The position numbers and the translations under genes were made by a program. The notes below the pieces were generated by a model that ran no database searches, had not been told where the DNA came from, and saw only the letters and a program-made list of their open reading frames with translations. Positions 36,029-47,783 of a stretch of 64,000 bases of DNA are shown here, piece by piece. Positions within the stretch are counted from its first letter, which is position 1. Each line of letters starts with the position of its first letter. The DNA is from UTCFX2 sp002050125. GTDB lineage: Bacteria; Chloroflexota; Anaerolineae; Anaerolineales; UBA4823. Location of the stretch: assembly GCA_027494035.1 (NCBI GenBank), contig JAOSJQ010000001.1, positions 1,240,001-1,304,000 of the forward strand, read 5' to 3'.

Positions 36029-37036
36029 ATGGGAAAACCCACGCCGGTGGTTTATATCCTGCACGGCGAGGATGAATTTGGGATTGCCAAGAAGCTTGCC
36101 GAATTTGAGCGGCTGTTTGACGATCCGGGCGCTGCAGCAATGAACACCATCAGGCTGGAGGGCGGGGCGTTTCAACCGGAAAGGTTGATGGAAGTCGCCG
36201 GAGCGCTGCCGTTCCTGGCTAAGCGCCGCCTGGTGATCGTGTTCAATCCGACGAGCCGGCTGGGGACGAAGGAAGCCCGGCAGAAATTCATGCAAGACCT
36301 CGAGCAGATCCCGGCGACGACGGCGCTGGTCCTGTGCGAAGACAGACTGCTCACGGTCGAGCGGGAGGGGGAAAAAGATACGCGCCGCTGGCTCGAAAAA
36401 TGGGCGCAAAAGAACCCCGAGCGCGCCTGGATTCGGGCGTTTCCGCCGCCAAAAGGCGGTGAATGGGCGCAGTCAATCCAGAATCTGGCGCGCCAGGAAG
36501 GCGGGCAAATTTCTCCGCAGACGTCTGTGGCGCTGTATGAACTCACCAACGGCGACTTGCGCCTGGCAGCCCAGGAAGTGAAAAAGCTGCTGGCTTATGT
36601 GAACTATAGCCGCCCCATCCAGCTTGAGGACGCGCTGAAGCTGACCGCCGATGTGGGTCAGGGGGACATTTTTGCAATGGTGGACGCGTTGGGAAACCGC
36701 GACCGGCGCCGGGCGCTGGGGATGCTGCGCCGGCTGCTGGATTACCTGGACTATTATGCGATCTTTGGGATGACCGTGCGCCAGTTTCGCCAGATTGCGC
36801 AGACGCGCGCGATCTTGGATGCGGGCAAGGACAAAGCGGAGGTTATCCGCGTGTTTAGGTTGTTTGATAAAAAAGCTTTCCTGGCGGACCGGTTGATCGG
36901 GCAGGCGCGCCATTTTTCAATAGCGGAACTGCGGTTGATCTACCATCGCCTGCTGGAGACGGACGAAGCGGTCAAGACCAGCCAGATGCCGGGCGATCTG
37001 GCGTTGGAGATGCTGGTCGCTTCCTTGACAGATTGA
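36029..37036 (+). CDS. holA: DNA polymerase III subunit delta
   Basis: The clamp-loader wrench subunit, which opens the beta clamp. The N-terminal AAA-like domain opens PVVYILHGEDEFGIAKKL. The middle helical region includes the SPQTSVALYELTNGDLRLAAQEVKKL block, a clear HolA signature, and the C-terminal collar domain ends IYHRLLETDEAVKTSQMPGDLALEMLV. Length 335 aa is normal. It is the last gene of the radA-dus run and is followed by a strong hairpin. Confidence 0.92.
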   Translation: MGKPTPVVYILHGEDEFGIAKKLAEFERLFDDPGAAAMNTIRLEGGAFQPERLMEVAGALPFLAKRRLVIVFNPTSRLGTKEARQKFMQDLEQIPATTALVLCEDRLLTVEREGEKDTRRWLEKWAQKNPERAWIRAFPPPKGGEWAQSIQNLARQEGGQISPQTSVALYELTNGDLRLAAQEVKKLLAYVNYSRPIQLEDALKLTADVGQGDIFAMVDALGNRDRRRALGMLRRLLDYLDYYAIFGMTVRQFRQIAQTRAILDAGKDKAEVIRVFRLFDKKAFLADRLIGQARHFSIAELRLIYHRLLETDEAVKTSQMPGDLALEMLVASLTD

Positions 37037-37083
37037 AAGGCAGATTAAAAAAAAGACAGGTTGAAACAGCCCGCGACGTGCGC

Positions 37084-37118
37084 GCCGGGGCAGCGCTGTT
37101 AGTGTACGCTGCCCCGGC
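37084..37118. terminator. Strong bidirectional hairpin terminator
   Basis: A 12-bp perfect stem (GCCGGGGCAGCG at 37084-37095 with CGCTGCCCCGGC at 37107-37118) and an 11-base loop lie between holA and the convergent small gene at 37127. It probably ends both transcripts; only short T-rich tracts flank it. Confidence 0.7.
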
Positions 37119-37126
37119 TGTCTTGG

Positions 37127-37405
37127 TTACGCCCCGCCGTTGACGCCGATCCAGAGGTGGTTGGGGAGGACCGATTGGTTGGAACGCACTTCGATGCCGC
37201 CGGCGGTGAAGCGCTTCTCGTTATGCTTCTCGTTGGTGGGCGGCGCAGCGACTGCACCAGATTTGCCGTTGAGCATACTGGGATGGACGAAGCAGAGGGT
37301 GGGTCTGCTGCCGTATTTATCCCGATAGTACAGCGCGGCGCGCTCGATTTTGCTGTCCAGGTTGACTTTGGGGTCGTTATCGAACCAGAGCATGCCGATG
37401 TTCAT
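37127..37405 (-). CDS. Small conserved protein of unknown function, second gene of the LexA-box operon
   Basis: A 92-aa protein starting MNIGMLWFDNDPKVNLDSKIERAA, followed by a YYRDKYGSRPTLCFVHPSML segment and a C-terminal GIEVRSNQSVLPNHLWIGV. No domain is recognised. The overall layout (a strand, a helix, then two strands) suggests a small alpha/beta fold. It overlaps the ATPase gene by 4 bases, so they are translated together. A partner role for the ATPase is inference. Confidence 0.8.
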   Translation of the reverse strand: MNIGMLWFDNDPKVNLDSKIERAALYYRDKYGSRPTLCFVHPSMLNGKSGAVAAPPTNEKHNEKRFTAGGIEVRSNQSVLPNHLWIGVNGGA

Positions 37406-38328
37406 GTTTCATCTCCTTCCAGATTATTCGGGTCGAAATCTTCGTCCTGCGCTTGCGATTGCGAGGGGTTGAGGGCGCAGGTCCAGAAGCGCAGCCAGGC
37501 GCCGCCGTAAGGAACCAGAAATTGCTGGCCCTTTCGCAGGCGGCGCGTCGAAAGCCCATCGCTGCTGGCAAGCTGGCGCGCCAGGCGCTCGTCCTGCATG
37601 TGACCAAACAGGCGGGTGCGGAACGCGCTGAGGTAGCGTGGCTCGATCTGCGAGACCTGCCCAGCCGGCAGGGCAGCCAGCGTCCAAAGCTGGTAACGCG
37701 GACCGTGGCGGATCAGCCAGTAAAGGCTGCTAAAAGTGGGTTCGTCCAGGAACGGCAACAACGCTGCCAAATCGTCGATCACCAGCAGGAATGTTGGGTC
37801 CTGTGGACCGGTGCGCTTGCGCATTTCAGCGGTGCGCACCATCTCTTCGACCAGGCTGAGGATGCCGGGATGTTCAACCGGTAGCAAACGGCGGCAGTGG
37901 GATTGGTTTTCTAGCCCAGCGTATTCTTCGGGTTGGACGGCGATCAGGTTGAAGACGACCTGCTGGGGTGAATTGATGTGAACCAGCGAGGTCAGCAGCG
38001 CTTGGAGCAGGGCGGTCTTTCCGCTGCCCGGGTCGCCAACGAGCAGCAGCGCCCCCGGCGCCGGATTGCTGAAATCCAGCAGGAAGGGTAAGCCGTCGTC
38101 GCAAACGCCGAGCAAGGCTGAGCTTTCGGGAATCTCAGCCAGATTCAACCCGTCCAAAATTTGATCCAGTTTGGGTTGGACGCTCAGCGCCGGAACCGCA
38201 GCCGCCTCAGCCCCGTAAGCCACTAGGGGCGGGGGCTTGCGGCGCAGCCGCGGATATCCTCCGGCGGCTGGAAAAAAGCGATCGAGTGGTTTGAGGCGGC
38301 GAGCCAACGCCTCGTTCAGAGTAGACAT
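37402..38328 (-). CDS. FtsK/SpoIIIE-like P-loop ATPase, first gene of the LexA-box operon
   Basis: A 308-aa single-domain ATPase. Walker A is GDPGSGKT (98-105) and Walker B is LLVIDDLAAL (about 181-190). A later basic segment (about 270-290) includes STRRLRKGQQFLVPYGGAW. Fold and motif order resemble the motor domain of FtsK/SpoIIIE or HerA-type translocases, without the membrane or gamma domains, so it may move or clear DNA or be a regulatory ATPase. The start follows GGAGGA. It is controlled by a strong promoter with a GAAC-N4-GTTC palindrome, suggesting damage-inducible expression. Confidence 0.8.
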   Translation of the reverse strand: MSTLNEALARRLKPLDRFFPAAGGYPRLRRKPPPLVAYGAEAAAVPALSVQPKLDQILDGLNLAEIPESSALLGVCDDGLPFLLDFSNPAPGALLLVGDPGSGKTALLQALLTSLVHINSPQQVVFNLIAVQPEEYAGLENQSHCRRLLPVEHPGILSLVEEMVRTAEMRKRTGPQDPTFLLVIDDLAALLPFLDEPTFSSLYWLIRHGPRYQLWTLAALPAGQVSQIEPRYLSAFRTRLFGHMQDERLARQLASSDGLSTRRLRKGQQFLVPYGGAWLRFWTCALNPSQSQAQDEDFDPNNLEGDET

Positions 38329-38350
38329 AGCTCCTCCATTCTTGCTATAT

Positions 38351-38392
38351 AGAACATATGTTCTATTATAAACGGTTTTATGGAAGTGTCAA
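38351..38392 (-). promoter_or_regulatory. Strong promoter overlapped by a LexA-type (SOS) box
   Basis: On the minus strand, TTGACA (plus-strand 38387-38392) and TATAAT (38365-38370) are 16 bases apart. Immediately downstream is the palindrome AGAACATATGTTCT (38351-38364), which fits the Gram-positive LexA/DinR consensus CGAACRNRYGTTYC except for the first base. A bound repressor would cover the start site. Confidence 0.8.
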
Positions 38393-38576
38393 GAGTTGAA
38401 TTAATGTTCGTGTATTGGCGTATCTTGAGTCGGATTATCCGGGGCATTGCCTCGATTGTCGGGAAGAATACCCCGCGAACGTCTCCCATGCCGCTGCGGT
38501 GAAAATCTCTACTGCGGCGCTGGCTGGGGAAGGGGAAGGGGTTTTGGATTAGCAGCCTTGAAACTTTACCGGACAA

Positions 38577-39707
38577 TTATAGAGGTTTGCGGTACACCCG
38601 GTAGCGCTTGTAGATACGGGCGCCCATGCGCTCCGCCAACTGCGGGGTAGCCGGGTTGTCCTCGCTGGTGAGCGACAGGTCGATCCATTCATAGCCTTTA
38701 TTTTGCACTCGGCGCGCCATTTCGTCGAACAACAGCACCCCCACCCCGCGATTCCAGTATTCCGGCAAGACCAGAACGCTCTTGATCGTCAGGCACTTGG
38801 GCTGGCGGCGCATATACCAGATCAGCCGCAGGTAATCCCAGGGATAGCGCAAACCGTTGGCATGTTGAAAGGCTTCGTTCAAGTTTGGCAGCGCCGGGAA
38901 CCAGCCGACCGCGCGCCCATCCACTTCGGCAAACAGGATCAACTCTGGGTCGGCGACCTGGCGAAATTGCGCCAGCATTTCCTCCAGCGCCTCGCGCTGC
39001 CAGGGAATGAAATCGGTCAGGTGGGCGGTGGCGCGGTTGAGCAGTTCCAGGATGGTTTGAGCTTCTTCGGTCCAACGATCCAGGCGCGCTGCGCGGATCT
39101 GGATCTGGCCGCGTTGGCGCAGACGGTCAGCCAGGCGGTGTAAATGCTCCATTTCCGGGTTGTCTGCCGTCAGATCGAAGGCAAATGCCAGATTGTCGCC
39201 GCGCGCGGGGGCGAAGCCATAGCGCTCGACGAAATCACGATAATAGGGTGGCGTGTGACCGCAGAGCAGCGCCGGCGGGCGGTCGCGCCCTTCGATCAGC
39301 ACGCCATAACTGTCTTCATAATCGAGGTTGAATGGACCATAGAGCGTTTCCAGCCCGCGCTGGCGCGCCCAGTCAGCGGCGCGCTCGAACAGAGCGCAGG
39401 CAATTTCATAGTCGGGGAGGCACTCGAAGAAACCGAACATGCAATCGCGCATGCCGCGTTGTTCGTTGACCGCGCGATCTTCTGCAGCGCAGATGGTGCC
39501 TGCCGGGCGGTTGTCTTGCCAGGCGATAAAGAATTCAGCTTCACCGCGCTGAAAAAAAGCGCCCTTTTGTGGATCGATGCGCCGCGTGAGCTCCGGCAGA
39601 AGCGGGGGCGCCCAGAGCGGATCGCCGCGGTAGATGCGCCAGGGAAAACGCAGAAAGATATTACGGTCAGCCCGGCTGCGCAGCGGGAGAATCTGCAGAG
39701 TGCTCAT
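38577..39707 (-). CDS. GNAT-family N-acetyltransferase-like protein (YghO-like)
   Basis: A 376-aa protein with the PWRIYRGDPLWAPPLLPEL block near the N-terminus and the GPFNLDYEDSYGVLIEG and CLTIKSVLVLPEYWNRGVGVLLFDEMARRV segments of the YghO-like acetyltransferase family. The last contains the acetyl-CoA loop (RGVGVL). The two-half layout fits a tandem GNAT fold. The start of the gene overlaps the MFS transporter stop by 4 bases, so it is cotranscribed with it. The substrate is unknown. Confidence 0.85.
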   Translation of the reverse strand: MSTLQILPLRSRADRNIFLRFPWRIYRGDPLWAPPLLPELTRRIDPQKGAFFQRGEAEFFIAWQDNRPAGTICAAEDRAVNEQRGMRDCMFGFFECLPDYEIACALFERAADWARQRGLETLYGPFNLDYEDSYGVLIEGRDRPPALLCGHTPPYYRDFVERYGFAPARGDNLAFAFDLTADNPEMEHLHRLADRLRQRGQIQIRAARLDRWTEEAQTILELLNRATAHLTDFIPWQREALEEMLAQFRQVADPELILFAEVDGRAVGWFPALPNLNEAFQHANGLRYPWDYLRLIWYMRRQPKCLTIKSVLVLPEYWNRGVGVLLFDEMARRVQNKGYEWIDLSLTSEDNPATPQLAERMGARIYKRYRVYRKPL

Positions 39708-41069
39708 AGGACTTCCGGCGGCTCCAGCGCAGTAGCCCGGCGTTCTTCCAGTTGCATGACCACTTCGTTGTATTCCGCCCTTCCGAGCGGATAGAAGTAG
39801 GCGAAGACGATCCCGCTCAGCAGCAGCAGCGCCGGGATCGGACCGACCACCAGCCGAATCCCGAACAAGGCGGATGGCTGCTGGACAGCCGCGTTGGGGA
39901 TGTAGCCGGTCCGGTCGAGCAGCAGCAGGATGAGCGGGATGGCGATGGAAGAGGCTACTTTCTGCATCAGAGAAACCAGGCTGTAGAACATCCCTTCATG
40001 GCGTTTGCCGGTTTGCAGCTCATCCCATTCGATGGCGTCGGGAATGATCGCCCAGGTCAGTACGTGGGCGGCGCTTATCCCGATGCCCGCCATGATACAC
40101 AAGGTCATGATCCAGGGTAAACCGGTGTCGGCGGTAACCGTGACCAACACAACCTGGACGGCAGCCCAAAAAGCGATCCCGAAGATGTAAGCCAGGCGTT
40201 TGTTCCAGTTGTGCGCCATCCAGACCCACAACGGCAAGGCGATGATGGCGGTTATGAAGATGGCGCCCATGATCAAATCGCTTTGATCTTCACGCAGCAG
40301 CGCATATTTAATAAAAAAGAGCAGCGCAGTCTGTAAGATGTCTATTGCAACCCAGGTGAGCAGGAAGATCACCGCGCCAAAAATGAAAGGTCGATTTTTT
40401 TAACGCGGCGCGCAGCGACTGGATCAGGCGCGGCTGCTGCGCCTGCATGTAATCGGGGCGCTCGCGGGTGTTGAAAAAGACGAGCAGGATGGGCAGCATA
40501 CAAAGCAGTCCAAAAAGAACCGCCATTTCACGCACCCGCCCGGCGTTTTCAGGGATGAGCGAACCGATGATCGCCAACGGAATTGTGAAGGCGATCAGGC
40601 TGCCCGCGATTGAAAAGAGCATGCGGTATGAGGTCAGGCTGGTGCGCTCATCGTAATCCTCGGTCAATTCGGGCGTCAGCGCGGCGTAGGGCATATTGGT
40701 CAGGGTAAAGGTGAGGTCGAAGAGCATGTAAGCCAGGGCGTAGTAACTAGCGAGCAGGAACTGATTCGCCAGGGGCGGACGAACCCAAAGCATGATAAAA
40801 CACAAGCCGAACGGCAGGGCGCCAAAGATCAGGAAAGGCCGGCGGCGCCCCCAACGCGTGCGCATGCGGTCCGAAAGATGCCCGATCAGGGGGTCGTTAA
40901 TGTAATCCCAGGAGCGGCCTAGGAAAATAGCCAGGGCAGCCAGGCTGGCTGGCAAACCCACGACATCGGTCAGGAAGATGGCAAAATAGACCGCCAGGAT
41001 CGTGTTGGTGACGCTGAAAGAGATGTCGCCAAAGCCGTAAATCCATTTTGTGCGCCGGTTGAGGGTCAT
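39704..41069 (-). CDS. GPH-family (MFS) glycoside/pentoside:cation symporter (one-base frame break)
   Basis: A 12-TM sugar transporter of about 454 aa after repair. The N-terminal half begins KWIYGFGDISFSV and contains the family motif RRRPFLIFGALPFG; the C-terminal half carries the HVLTWAIIPDAIEWDELQTGKRHEG block. The frame breaks at a seven-T run at 40395-40401: removing one T gives LKNRPFIFGAVIFLLTW and joins the halves. ATG at 41069 (MTLNRRTKWIYG) is the better of two nearby starts. Its substrate is unknown; it is coupled to a GNAT protein. Confidence 0.85.
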
Positions 41070-41269
41070 AGGCGAGTTCCTCACTGCGAGGTGGGATGAT
41101 GAAATACTACGCGACCATATAGCCAGTTTTCTGCCTGGATTTTATCCGATCTGGCAGGGTTCAGTAACCCAATCCGGCGATAAGAATCCTGCGCGGACGT
41201 GCAACTTATTGGACGGTTGTGCATCTAAGATATAGTTTGTCAGAATGTTTCATCTGTGAGGTAACGCTT

Positions 41270-41476
41270 ATGCCGCTTTTTGAATTTGTGTGCAGCGAGT
41301 GCGGTCAGCCCTTTGAGGAACTGGTTCGCAGTTCCAACGCAATCAGCGAGGTGAGCTGTCCAGAGTGTGGCAGCCCCAAGGTTTCCAAGAAAATATCCAC
41401 CTTTGCCTCCAGGCTGAGCGGCGGGGTAAGCTCAAGCGGTTTCAGCGCGGCGTCATGCGCGCCGGGCGGCGCCTGA
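41270..41476 (+). CDS. FmdB-family zinc ribbon protein (short)
   Basis: A 68-aa protein beginning MPLFEFVCSECGQPFEELV, with zinc ligands C8, C11, C30 and C33, then a Gly/Ser-rich tail ending CAPGGA. This is the minimal FmdB form, unlike the longer homologue at 6366-6758. The start at 41270 follows GAGGT; an in-frame ATG 51 bases upstream has no good ribosome site. Function of the family is unknown. Confidence 0.85.
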   Translation: MPLFEFVCSECGQPFEELVRSSNAISEVSCPECGSPKVSKKISTFASRLSGGVSSSGFSAASCAPGGA

Positions 41477-41609
41477 GGCATATCCCGTTAGCCGGCTGTA
41501 GGCTGGTCAACCCATAATTTTTTTCGAGATAAAAGCCTGGGAGCTAACAAAAGCCTCAGGCTCTTAAACTATTTACAGAATGTGGACTGGCGGGTAAACT
41601 TTCGGGGTG

Positions 41610-43051
41610 ATGAGCACTCTGGACGCCGAGCGCGAACGCCAATTCATGGATTATCTGCGTGATGGAATCACGGCTGCGAAGGATGGTCACCGCAGCCTGG
41701 CTCAATCGCTGCTATACCGCGCGATCTATATCAATGGCGATGACGCCCGCCCCTACATCTGGCTGTCTTCCACGACCGACGACCCGCTCGAACAAATCGA
41801 ATATCTGGAGAAGGCTGTGGCAGCAGAACCTGCCAACGTCGCTGCCCGGCGCGGCCTGGCGCTGCTGAAAGGGAAGATCGATCCAACCAGGCTGATGCAG
41901 GCAGAAGCCTTAGAAAGGGCTGACGAAGCGGCTGTTATAGGGGCGGGGCCCGCCTCGAGCGCGCCGATCCAGGTTGAAGGCGAGGCGTTCCTCTGCCCGC
42001 GCTGCGGCGGGAGGCTGACATTTTCGATGCAGAGCGGGGCGCCTACGTGCGAGTATTGCGGTTATCACGAAGACAGCGCCGCTTCAGGCATAGAATCTGC
42101 CGGCCCATTGGCTTCGCTGGCGGATCGAGCTGAGCAGGTGCTGGATTTTCTCATCCCGACCACGCTGGGTCACACCTGGGCAAGGGCGCAGCAGCATCTT
42201 TGCTGCGAACGCTGCGGCGCACACAGCCTTTTGCCCCCGGGGCAGAAAACCAACCAATGCCCGTACTGCGGTTCGAACCAGATCGTGAAGACCACGCCGC
42301 TGGAAGAGCTGGTGGACCCGCAACTCGTCGCGGTCGTGAAGATCGATGAGGGCGAGGCGCGTAAACGGGTGCGCCAGTGGTTGGGGAAAGGATTGTTTGC
42401 TCCCGATAATTTGATCAGCTCCGGCGCGAGCTTGCAGCTTCGGGCTGGATATTATTCATTTTGGACCTTCGACGGCGCGGTGGAAGTGCGCTGGTCCTGT
42501 GAAGTGAATATGGGGAGTAACGATCGCCCTCGCTGGGAACCTTCAAACGGCGTGGAGACGCGTTTTTTGATGACGTGTTGGTGCCAGGGATCAAGACGAT
42601 CACGCTCCAGGAGCAGCACGCATTGCAGCCGTTCGACTTACACGCCGTGGAAAATTTCGATCCTGGATACCTGGCGGGCTGGCCGGCAGTGTTCTACGAC
42701 CGCTCGCTTTCGGACGCTTCGCTGGTTGCCCGCGACGAGGTGATTCGCGAAATGCGCCCCCAAATGTACAGCCTGATCGAGCCCGGCCGCGACAAGCGCA
42801 ATGTCAACATTGGGGGCGGAGAATGGAGCGGGATGACCTTCAAGCATTTGTTGCTGCCGCTCTGGATCGGCGAGTATCGTTTTCAGGGCAAGAATTTTCA
42901 GGTGCTCGTTAACGGTCAGACCGGCAAAGTGACGGGCGAGAAACCAAGCGATTCGGTCAAGATCGTGTTTATGGCGCTGCTGGTGTTGGTGATCCTGGCA
43001 GTCATCGTGATGCTGTACTTGATCTTTGGCGCGCCAAACGCGCCCTTATGA
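41610..43051 (+). CDS. Membrane-anchored multi-zinc-ribbon protein (one-base frame break)
   Basis: About 480 aa after repair. The first 75 residues form a TPR-like helical repeat region (SLLYRAIYINGDDARPYIWLS). Two zinc ribbons follow (CPRCG/CEYCG and CERCG/CPYCG). The C-terminal half is a beta-rich segment ending in one membrane anchor (IVFMALLVLVILAVIVMLYLIF), which places the bulk on the cytoplasmic side or outside depending on topology. The frame breaks at the six-T run 42563-42568: one added T gives RFFDDVLVPGIKTITL. ATG at 41610 is preferred over GTG at 41607. Function is unknown. Confidence 0.75.
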
Positions 43052-43129
43052 ACGCCGATCCGGATGGCGCTGGCGATCAGATAAAGCGTTGCATCCACAT
43101 CCTTTGAATAAGGCAATCTCATTGTTTTT

Positions 43130-46201
<3,072 letters not shown>

Positions 46202-46234
46202 AGCGCCAGGGGTTCGCGGATCGAGAAAATTAAT

Positions 46235-46266
46235 CAGCCGCTGAGGAGGGAGAAACGAAGCGGCTG
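46235..46266 (+). terminator. Hairpin after glyQS
   Basis: An 8-bp stem CAGCCGCT/AGCGGCTG with a 16-base loop, 33 bases after the glyQS stop. No T run follows, so terminator function is uncertain. Confidence 0.4.
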
Positions 46267-46305
46267 CAATGCAATTAATCTGCAAAATAATTTAAAAGAG
46301 ATCGA

Positions 46306-46321
46306 CCCCTATATATTGGGG
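46306..46321. promoter_or_regulatory. Palindrome CCCCTATATATTGGGG upstream of the peptide gene
   Basis: A near-perfect 16-bp palindrome whose right edge lies 38 bases before the -35 box of the peptide promoter. It resembles the palindrome at 18342-18357. The position suits an activator or repressor site for the com-like operon. Confidence 0.5.
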
Positions 46322-46359
46322 AGAATTGTTAAAGTTTTGCCTAAACTGCGGGAGAATGC

Positions 46360-46388
46360 TTGACATTCCGCTTAATTGATGTTATTTT
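46360..46388 (+). promoter_or_regulatory. Promoter of the com-like operon
   Basis: TTGACA (46360-46365) and TATTTT (46383-46388) are separated by exactly 17 bases, about 95 bases before the chosen peptide start. Confidence 0.7.
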
Positions 46389-46484
46389 CTTTCTTATAGG
46401 CACCTTACAAATATGCAAGGTGAAATATCAAAAGTGCAAGTTCAAATGAGCGGTTCTGGCGGGAATCGCTCGCAGGAGGCCGAG

Positions 46485-46694
46485 ATGTCGTTAGCAAAGG
46501 TTGTCCATCAACTGTCCACCGACAATGATTTCGCTGCGCAATGGAAATCAGATCCCGAGGGCACACTGGAAAAGCAAGGCTTGAAGCTGTCGAGCGAGGA
46601 ACTGGCGTTCCTCAAGACCGGACTCAAGCGGCGAGACGTCGATGAAGTCCGCCTGGCGGATTATCTTTACAAGGCTAAGAATTGGCAATTTTAG
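46485..46694 (+). CDS. 69-aa ComX-like peptide precursor with a C-terminal tryptophan
   Basis: ATG at 46485 follows AGGAGG at close spacing, a better start than the ATG at 46413, which has no ribosome site; the longer form would be 93 aa. The 69-aa product has a helical leader (SLAKVVHQLSTDNDFAAQWK, then a DPEGTLEKQGLKLSSEELAFL block like Nif11/Os1348-type leaders). It ends KAKNWQF, with the only C-terminal Trp third from the end. ComX pheromone precursors share this length, a GhxhsppE-type helix pair and a prenylated Trp near the C-terminus. Next to it lie an isoprenyl synthase and a ComP-like kinase. Secretion and prenylation are inference. Confidence 0.6.
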   Translation: MSLAKVVHQLSTDNDFAAQWKSDPEGTLEKQGLKLSSEELAFLKTGLKRRDVDEVRLADYLYKAKNWQF

Positions 46695-46781
46695 ATTCGG
46701 CATAATAAACTGAATTCTTTTCAAGAAACGATCAATCGAATATGGCACGCAGGCGGCGCATGGTCCGAGTATATTCGGGCG

Positions 46782-47672
46782 ATGCGCCTGGCTGTTAACC
46801 GCGGTTCGGATGCAGGCGAGGCGTCGAGTCTGGCGGCGCTGCCGGGTCTGTGCTGTCAGGCGGCGGGAGGGGATGCCGCCGAGGCGCAGGTGTTGACGGC
46901 AGCCTGGCTTTTGCTCTACGAGGCGGCTGCGATTACCGATAACATAGAAGACCGTGATCCTCCGGCTGATTGGTGGGCGCAATCCGGCAGCGCCGCCGCC
47001 CTGAGCGTCGCGACCGGGTTGTATTTCAGCGCCTGCCAGGCGCTGATCCAACTGGAGGCAGCGCTCCCCGACCTCCGCACGGCGCGGGAGGTGCGCGACG
47101 AGATGCTGCGCCGGGTTCTTGAAATGTGCAGCGGGCAGCACCTCGACCTGACGCAGCCCCGCCCAACCCTCGCGACCTACTGGCAGGTAGCGGGGGCAAA
47201 ATCGGGTACATTCTTTGGCATGGCTGGCTGGGCGGGGGCGCGCCTGGCGACCACAGACCCGCAGACGCTGCAGGGGTTTCAAGAGTTCGGCGTCCAGTTG
47301 GGGCTGCTGATCCAAATCCTAGACGACTTGAAGGAATACCAAATCCTCGAACAAAGGGCGCATGAGAACGCGCTAGATCCTGAAAGCCTGCCTGATTTAG
47401 GGCGTTCGCTGCCGGCGGCGTACGTGCGCGAGGTGGCGCCGCCGGATGTGGTCGCACGTTTTGAACAGTTATTGGCAGCCCCGACCGCGACCGCGGATGC
47501 GGGCGCCCAAATCGTGCAAACAATCGAACGTTTTGGCGGCGCGGCTTACGTGCTGGCAGAACTGGAAGTCAAACGCCTGAAAGCGTTGGAAGGGCTGGAA
47601 AGCGCGGGCGCTCGTCCGCCTGCGCGGGACGACCTCCTGCGCCTGCTGGCAGCGGTTTACCCCCTCGATTGA
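46782..47672 (+). CDS. ComQ-like isoprenyl synthase
   Basis: A trans-isoprenyl diphosphate synthase-fold protein of at least 296 aa. The first Asp-rich motif reads D53-N-I-E-D57 (second Asp replaced by Asn), the GQHxDL motif follows (about 118-123), and the second Asp-rich motif is DDLKE (181-185). This set suits ComQ-type peptide prenyltransferases as well as polyprenyl synthases. ATG at 46782 has no ribosome site. The open frame runs on upstream to the peptide stop with a coding-like helix (QETINRIWHAGGAWSEY) but offers no ATG, GTG or TTG, so the true start may be CTG at 46710 or another codon. It lies between the peptide and the kinase. Confidence 0.75.
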   Translation: MRLAVNRGSDAGEASSLAALPGLCCQAAGGDAAEAQVLTAAWLLLYEAAAITDNIEDRDPPADWWAQSGSAAALSVATGLYFSACQALIQLEAALPDLRTAREVRDEMLRRVLEMCSGQHLDLTQPRPTLATYWQVAGAKSGTFFGMAGWAGARLATTDPQTLQGFQEFGVQLGLLIQILDDLKEYQILEQRAHENALDPESLPDLGRSLPAAYVREVAPPDVVARFEQLLAAPTATADAGAQIVQTIERFGGAAYVLAELEVKRLKALEGLESAGARPPARDDLLRLLAAVYPLD

Positions 47673-47783
47673 GCCGTACAGATCGGTTCAAGCGTGTGTT
47701 TCATCTGCAAAGCCCCGCTAAAAAGCCCCGCGCTCCGGTATACATTTGTAAAGAAAACCAGCGCTTTGTGCTAGAATCTTGCT

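Noticed and set aside
46413..46484. 93-aa version of the ComX-like peptide
   Set aside because: The ATG at 46413 has no ribosome site, whereas the ATG at 46485 follows AGGAGG closely and gives a 69-aa product of the expected size.
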